Source: an uncultured Coriobacteriia bacterium
GTDB taxonomy: Bacteria > Actinomycetota > Coriobacteriia > Coriobacteriales > QAMH01
Direction: 5' to 3'
Assembly: GCA_949283445.1 (NCBI GenBank)
Contig: CASDTD010000274.1
Span: 1-14,682 of the forward strand
Length of the DNA stretch: 14,682 bases
Under the pieces are notes generated by a model. It did not search any database, had not been told where the DNA came from, and was given only the letters and a program-made list of their open reading frames with translations. Position numbers and translations under genes: made by a program. Below are positions 1 through 12,800 of this stretch, piece by piece (position 1 is the first letter of the stretch; each line of letters opens with the position of its first letter).

Positions 1-2957
<2,957 letters not shown>

Positions 2958-2960
2958 ATC

Positions 2961-6467
<3,507 letters not shown>

Positions 6468-6482
6468 TTAGCGATCCTCCTT
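6468..6482 (-). promoter_or_regulatory. Ribosome binding site and start-fixing stop codon of rpoB
   Basis: On the minus strand AAGGAGG (6482-6476) is followed by eight bases and the GTG start. The last three of those bases are an in-frame TAA (6470-6468). This strong Shine-Dalgarno match offsets the weaker GTG codon and rules out a longer RpoB N-terminus. Confidence 0.9.
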
Positions 6483-6504
6483 CAAATTGAGTTTTGAATT
6501 TGAA
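6481..6504 (-). promoter_or_regulatory. AU-rich hairpin next to the rpoB ribosome site
   Basis: TTCAAATT and AATTTGAA form perfect 8-base arms (6504-6497 and 6488-6481) around an 8-base loop. In the mRNA the 3' arm overlaps the first two bases of the AAGGAGG ribosome site. The stem holds only two G-C pairs, so it would be weak. It could tune ribosome access or be a temperature- or protein-dependent element, or it may be a chance product of AT-rich sequence. There is no direct evidence of function. Confidence 0.4.
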
Positions 6505-6511
6505 ATCGGCA

Positions 6512-6527
6512 GGCGTTTTTCGACGCC
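6512..6527 (-). promoter_or_regulatory. Small hairpin in the rpoB leader
   Basis: GGCGT and ACGCC form five G-C-rich pairs around the loop CGAAAA. The hairpin sits about six bases downstream of the predicted transcription start at about 6533. It could stabilise the 5' end of the rpoBC mRNA. No U-tract follows, so it is not a terminator. Confidence 0.35.
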
Positions 6528-6539
6528 ATTAAGACCTAG

Positions 6540-6568
6540 ACCATAAAAGCGGCGGCAGATGAAGTCAA
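6540..6568 (-). promoter_or_regulatory. Predicted sigma70-type promoter for rpoB-rpoC
   Basis: On the minus strand a -35 box TTGACT (6568-6563) is followed by a 17-base spacer and a -10 box TATGGT (6545-6540). The -35 box matches five of six consensus bases and the -10 box four of six, at the ideal spacing. An AT-rich run (AAAATATTTC) lies immediately upstream and could act as an UP-like element. The start would be near 6533, giving a leader of about 66 bases to the rpoB GTG. It lies downstream of the terminator of the preceding gene, as expected for an independent rpoBC promoter. Confidence 0.7.
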
Positions 6569-6630
6569 GAAATATTTTGCCTAGCGCGCATCAAAAATCG
6601 TCAAAGACCGCAAACGGATGTGATTTTTCG

Positions 6631-6664
6631 GCAATAGGCAAATTATTGCGATTCAAGACTTGAA
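6631..6664. repeat. Two adjacent inverted repeats upstream of the rpoB promoter
   Basis: Two symmetric elements lie side by side. The first is GCAATA, seven bases, TATTGC (6631-6649). The second is the 13-base palindrome TTCAAGACTTGAA (6652-6664). They sit about 63-100 bases upstream of the -35 box, in an AT-rich stretch between the terminator and the promoter. Either could be an operator-like protein site. The rest of the gap from 6569 to 6696 shows no reading frame and no other clear signal. Confidence 0.35.
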
Positions 6665-6696
6665 GATGTTGTGAACTTGTGCTTGAGAGGGCACGC

Positions 6697-6727
6697 AAAA
6701 AGGAGGCGGCCCCGTTATGGAGCCGCC
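6697..6727 (-). terminator. Rho-independent terminator after the giant surface gene
   Basis: On the minus strand GGCGGCTCC, loop ATAAC and GGGGCCGCC form a 9-pair stem with one G-U pair, followed by TCC and TTTTT (6701-6697). It lies about 54 bases after the TAG of the surface gene and 129 bases before the rpoB -35 box. It should separate the two transcription units. Confidence 0.88.
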
Positions 6728-6737
6728 CCGAGAGAAT

Positions 6738-6762
6738 CGCGTCAGGATCAAAACCTGACGCG
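6738..6762 (-). terminator. Second hairpin in the 3' untranslated region, without U-tract
   Basis: CGCGTCAGG and CCTGACGCG form a perfect 9-base-pair stem around a 7-base loop, 18 bases after the stop codon of the surface gene. No run of T follows, so it is unlikely to terminate by itself. It may block 3' exonucleases or help the terminator that follows 10 bases later. It is classed here by position only. Confidence 0.5.
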
Positions 6763-6780
6763 CGAGATAGAGCCGAGCGT

Positions 6781-6894
6781 CTAGCGGTTGCCACGTGCCC
6801 TTCTGCGCAGCAGCGCCAGCACCGCAGCCGCGATTGCCGCCACCAGCGCGGAGCCACCTGCCACGGCGAACACGGCGTTGTCGCCCGTCAAGAC
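6781..6894 (-). other. C-terminal anchor with non-canonical sorting-like motif
   Basis: The protein ends with GKGAVLTGDN (from residue 2593), a hydrophobic segment of about 23 residues (2603-2625, rich in Ala, Val and Leu) and RRRARGNR. The order motif, membrane segment, positive tail is that of a sortase substrate, but the Leu-Pro of LPxTG is replaced, leaving only TG(D). It may be a variant sortase site or just a membrane anchor. Confidence 0.7.
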
Positions 6895-9800
6895 AGCACC
6901 CTTGCCGGAGCCGGAGCCGCCTTGCGCTCCGCCATCGCCGCCGTCTGATGTCGCACCGCCGGCGTTGTTCGTATTGTCGATGACGGTGTCACCGTTATCG
7001 CTGCCGTTGTCGCCGTTGCCGTTGCCGCCCTGGTCGCCATCGCCTCCGTTGCCACCGGCGCCGCCCTGGTCACCGCCGGACGTCGTGCCGCTCACGGCAA
7101 CCTGCACGTCCGCGAACAGCGGTTGGTAGTTGCCGGCGCCTTCGGCGGGCGTGAACACCGCCTGATAGGTCCCGCTCGCGTTCACGGCGCCATCGGCATC
7201 GGCCCAGCTCCACGTGCCCTTGACCTCGGTGCCGTCAGACATGGCGACCGTGCCGCCGGACAGCGCGATGTCGGCGAGCTTCGTGCCGGCCGCGACTTCT
7301 GCGGGGTTCGCCGCAAGGCCTTCCTGCGTGAGCTTGGCCGGCGTGATGACGACGCCCGCCGGATACACCTTCTCGAAGGAAGCGTACTCGTCAGACCCTT
7401 CGTAGACGAACTTCACGTCGTACGAGCCGACGCTCACGGGCAGGCCATCCGACCAGGGACTCGACCCCGCACGGTAGAGCACCTGCACCTTGCCCTTCTC
7501 GTCTGCGGGGAACCCGTCCCCGAACTCCGGCGTTGCCTCCACACCGTCACCGGTGTACGCGCGCTCGATGCCAGGGAAATCGATGTCCGCATCGGAAGAG
7601 ACGTCTTCGATCCATTTGGCGTAGACATTCGCGTTCTGGGTAAACGTCGTTGCCTCAACGCCTTCGGCGGGGTCGGCGTCCTCCGCGAACACGACCGGCT
7701 TCTCGAGCCCCTCGTCCAGGTACCAGCCGGCGAGCTCGTAGCCAGCACGCGTGGGCGTGGGGATATCGGCTTTCCCGAGCGCCTCGCCTTTCGCGACCTC
7801 GATGCCCTTTGTAGAGCTGCCGCCCTCGAATGCCCCCGCGCCAGCATATGCCGTCAGCGTGACGGTTTGTGCCGCCGGCTCGGGTGTCCAATGAGCGTAA
7901 TAGGTACTCTCGCCCGCCGTCGCATACACCGTGGAAGCCGTGATCTCCGTGCCGCCAGACGCCTCGGTGAACCAACCGTCGAACATGTACCCGTCGCGCG
8001 CGGGCTCGGGCAGCTCGCCGAGAGCGGAATCGTAGATTGCCGTAAACGTCGTGGTCGCGCCACCCTCGACAGTGCCGCCGGTGGCGTCGAGCGTGACTTC
8101 GTACTCGCACGCCGTCCACGTGGCGGTAAGCGTCATATCGCCCGTGACCTCAGTCTTGCCGGCCACGAACGCCTCGTCGCCTTCGGTAACCCAGCCGTCG
8201 AACTCGTAGCCGGTGCGCGTGGGCTCGGGCAGCGTGGCGATGGTGCCGCCCACTGCCACCTCGATGCTAGCCGACGCGCCCGCAGGCAAGCTGCCCTTCC
8301 CGGCATCAAGCGTTACCGTCGCCTTCTGCTCGGCCGGCTCGTCCCAGGTCATGACATACGGGCTGAAGCCGGATGCGGGCACCGTGAAGCTCACGTAGCC
8401 GTCGGCGGCAGCGCTCGTGTCGAGCGTCATGACCTCGACCTCGCTTTTCGCGATGAGCTCGCTCACCTCTTCGTCAGTCGCGCTGTAGTCGCGGTGCAGC
8501 CCGGTGAAGTGGTACACCTTCACGCTGCTCGCATCAACGCCGTCGGGAACCTTCCAGAACACCTTCGTGCCCTCAGACGAACTCACCCAGGCGTTGGACT
8601 GCTGCTGATCGACCAAGTCGAGATACTGGAAGTCGTAATGCTCGCCCACCGTTCCCGCGCCAAGCTTCTCGTTGGCGTGCGCGATAAGCTCGCCTTCGCG
8701 CTGGCCTGGCAGCAGGTCATCGGAAAGCAGCGTGACGCCGCTCGTGTCGGCCAGCGGGAGCTGGTCGTTGCCGTTGAAATAGACCTTCGTGCCGTCGGGT
8801 AACGCTGCGACCACGCCGCCTTTCGCCTTCTCCAAGCCCGCCTTGACAGCATCCGCATCGCCGGCATCGACCAGCGGCACATTCAGCGCGCCTTTCTCGG
8901 CCTGCACCGCGTCAGACACGCTGCGCACGACGAGCTCGGCGGGTTCGAGCGCGAAGGTGTAGGACGTGCCGCCGACGTTCACGTCAACGGTCTCGTCGGC
9001 ACCGCCGGCGCGCGTGCCCGCCGCGGCGTTCTCGATGTCGATGCGCGCCGTGTACTTGCCAGGCACAGTGTCGTCTGTCACCTGCACATTTTCGGCGTCG
9101 TAGTACTTGACCGAAGCCGTCGTGCCCGCGTCGAGCAGCTTGTTAAGCTCGTCGATGGTGTAGGCATTGCCCTGACCGTCGATGACGTACTGGTCGATGA
9201 AGTGACCGCCCGTCTCGCTCGTGCCGCCCACGTACTTCTCGGCAGAAGCCGGACGCAGCGTCAGGCAGGTGATGTCGTAGGCGAATGCCGCGTTCTGACC
9301 GTCCGCGATCTTCCAGGCACGTGCCGTCTCGTCATAGACGATCGTGAACGTCTCCTGGCCGTCTTCATCGGGGCTCGCGAAGTAGTGCGCGCCGTATGCC
9401 GGGTTGCCCATCTGCGCGTAGGCGTCCAGATATTTCTGAGCGTCCATGGTCACTTGGGCCGTCCACACGCCGTCTTTGCCTTCGATAGGCGCCGTGGCCG
9501 TGAAGCTGTCGGCGATGAGCGCCTGCACGCCATCACCCGCAGCGGCGAACGTCACATCCGGATGGCTCTTGTTGCCTTCATCGCTGTTGATTTCGTTGAC
9601 GCCGTTCAGCGTGACGGAAACGCCCGCGAGCTTCGCGATGTCAGCACCGTTGGGGGTTGCGGGGGTGGTGCAAACGCCGGTAAACGTCACCGGGGTGGCG
9701 TCCGGATTCTTGAGTATCCACCCGGCAGCCACGCCAGCCGCCGCATCGCCATCGCCCCAAACCAACGTCACGGTCTTCGACGAATCTCCCGCGACCGCAT

Positions 9801-12800
9801 GCGTGCCCTCGGGCAGCTGCAACGCCTCGTCGAACGCTTTGATATAGGGGGCAGCCTGAATGGTCACGTCGACCTTCCAGACCTTGTCTGCTTTCTCCAG
9901 GCCAAGCAGCTGCGCAGCACCCTCCAGCACATTGGCCGCAGGCTCGTCTTCGGCATAAACCTCGCCAATGCTGTAGGCATCGTTGTCACCCGCCGTGTTC
10001 TCGATGAGCGCATCGAAGGTCTGCGCGGTATGCTGACTCGCCATCGCCTCGTTGGCGTCGGTCACCTGCACGTCGAGCAGCTTGTTGACGTCGTCGACAG
10101 AAACTTCGGGCTTCATCTTGCAGACGACGTCTTTCTCCACCGTGATGCCGGTGGGTGCGCCATCCAGATACAGCGTCGCAACGACCTTGGTGTTGCCCGC
10201 ATTGAGCTTGGTGAGCGCACCCGTGTCCTCGTCAATGGAGGCCACCGTGCCGTCGCTTACCGAATATTTGAAGGAGAGGCGGCCATCGTATGCGGCGCTT
10301 TCGAATCCCTTATTCGCCTCGTACGACGCCGTCTCAGTTTCCTCGTCGAGAACCTCGGGGCCGGAAAGTGCCGGCTTGACGGCTATGACCTCGACTTTCG
10401 CCGAAGCGTCTGGGTTGGATGCGGACGTGGCGGTGATGTTCGCGCCGCCCGGCTGCTTCACCGTGACGATGCCCTGGCCGGCAGATGCGGCGACAGACGC
10501 CGTCTGCTCGTTGTCAGAGCTCCAGTTGATGCCGTTGTCGAACGCGTTGGCCGGCGTGGTGTAGCCGTTCAGGCGCAGTGTGTCAGCGCCGGCTTGGTTG
10601 AGGTCGATGACGCGCGTCGTTTCGCCGTCGATGGTCACGCCCGTAACCGGGTTGTTCTGGATGGTGCGCGTGGGGCCGTAGACGATCACCTCGCCGGACC
10701 CGATGATGCCGGAATCAGCTGGCGCGTTCTTGCCGCTGCCATACAGCCAGTACTTGCCGAACACCGTGCTCGTGTCATTCGGCAGCACGGTCGTCATATA
10801 GTTTCCGTTGTCAGAGACGTCGTTGGTGTCCATGCGCGACGCGCTGAGCGCGGCGATGTCTTCCACGGAGCTTGCAGCCGCAGCGCCGTCAACACGGTAC
10901 ACGCCGTCTTGAGAGGCGTTCCAGCCGTTCGTCTTCGCATAGCCGAGCTTGACGTCCTTGTAGTTTTCCGTCGCAGGCGAGCCCACGTAGGCGCTCACGT
11001 TACCGAACTTGACATTGCCGTCGTTGGCCGCGAGCACGTGCACGCGCGCACCGTTCTCGAGCTTGACAGAGGCATTGCCATCGCGCCCGCCATACGTCTT
11101 GAACTCGCCGCCGGTAATGTAGGCATTGCCCCCGGATATCGCCAGCGGGGTCCAGTTGCTCGACGCGGAATCTTGATGCTCGAACGTACCGCCGTTGACG
11201 CGCAGCGTGCCCGAAATCCACATACTGGAAATCGTGCCGCCGTTGACCGTTGCATCGCCATGCGTATCGATGACGACGCGATTGCTGTTCTTGGCGTTAT
11301 AGGTGCCGTCGTTGATGACGAGCGTCGTGCCCGAAGCGGTGGAAAGCACCGCTGCCTCGGAGCCCCAATAGGTACCCGAGCTGCCGAGAATGGCTGTCGC
11401 ACCCGAGCCCATGAGCTTCACGGCAACGCCCTCGTCATTGCCGCCCGTGCCGTATTCGGTACGCAGCGAGACACTGTCCTGCGTGATGAGCGTGCCGCCG
11501 GCGTTTACCTCCACCGGGTTGAGTGCGTCGTAGAACGACCCCTGGGAACGCGTGTCGTTCACATAGACGGAATCCTTCAGCACGAGCGTCGCACCGTTTT
11601 CCACATGGAAGCGGCAGAATTTGAGCTCGCCCGTTCCGCCGACGACCACATCACGCCTGACGTATATCTCGCGGTCGCCGTCGTCGAACAGACCGCCCTC
11701 GTCGAACTCGATGGTGCCCTGCGTGATGATGGTCCCCACCGAGGGGTCGTTAATCGCGCTCGTGAAATCGTCGTGGTTGCTCACCGTTACTGTGCGTTTG
11801 CCAGCGACGCTTTGCAGCAACGCGAGCATGCGCTCGGCCGCCACGAGCCTGTCGTAATTGGAGACCTTTTCCTTGCCCTCGGCGCTCAGCTCGTCATATG
11901 CCGCGCGCGCCGCCGTGATGGCCGCCTCGTCGTCCACGGTCACGTCGGACTGCTCGGGCAGGCTCGCGATCATGTTCTCGACCTGTTTCCAAGCGGGCAC
12001 GTCGTCTTCGGATTTGGAGATGGCGAAGCTGTCGACCAAACTCGAGCTGCCGCCGTTGACCTTGTATGCCTGATAGTACAGGTGGTCACCGTCGATGGTG
12101 ATGCCGGAATACACCGGCACCGAAAGGTCGAGCGCGACCTCGCTCGGGATGCTCGCCGACGGCGTCTGCGCGTAGTTTTTCACGCCGCAGGTGCCGGCGA
12201 TGACGAACGCCGTACCGTTGGGATTCAGCGCCGTCTCGTAATTGCAGCCCTTGTACGTCTGCGTCTCGACATCGACGTCCTGCTCTTCGCCATGCGCAAG
12301 GTACGGCGTGCGGTTGTACACGTGGTCGTGCCCGGACAGCACCAGGTCGACATCACAGGCAGCGGCGAGCGCGTTTACCTGCGAGCGAATGGCGGCAACG
12401 TCGCTATCGGACTGGTGAGGCCCGTTGGAGTAGGGAGATTTGTGCATGAGCACGATCTTCCATTCCGTGCTCGCGTTCGCGAGCGTGCTGTAGGCCCAGT
12501 CGTACTGCGTCTGCGACAGCGATTCGTCTGCCGCCAGGTCATTGGTGTTCAGCACCACAAACGTGGCGTTCTTGTATGTATACGAGTAGTACACGCCCGT
12601 GGAAAGGTCCTGACCCTGCGGCACGTTGGCCAGGTTGAAGTGCGAGACGATGGGATTGGCATCGGTGATGCCTTCCACATCGCTTTTCGCCTCGTGGTTG
12701 CCAGCTGCCGGCGTCATGGACATGCTCTGCGCCACACCGTTTTCGTCGTCGAGCGCCCACGTCCAGTAGTCCTCGTTGGCGCCGTCGTCCACGAAGTCAC

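Noticed and set aside
6577..6612. Second possible promoter for rpoB with a TTGACG box
   Set aside because: TTGACG is a good -35 match, but no acceptable -10 box lies 16-18 bases downstream; the nearest AT-rich hexamer is about 20 bases away.
6595..6615. boxA-like antitermination site (GGTCTTTGACGA)
   Set aside because: The match is weak, and the site lies upstream of the predicted start of the rpoBC transcript, so it would not be in the RNA.
7123..8802. Plus-strand open frame of 559 codons opposite the InlB repeats
   Set aside because: It is a shadow of the surface gene, with no start signals and no domain.
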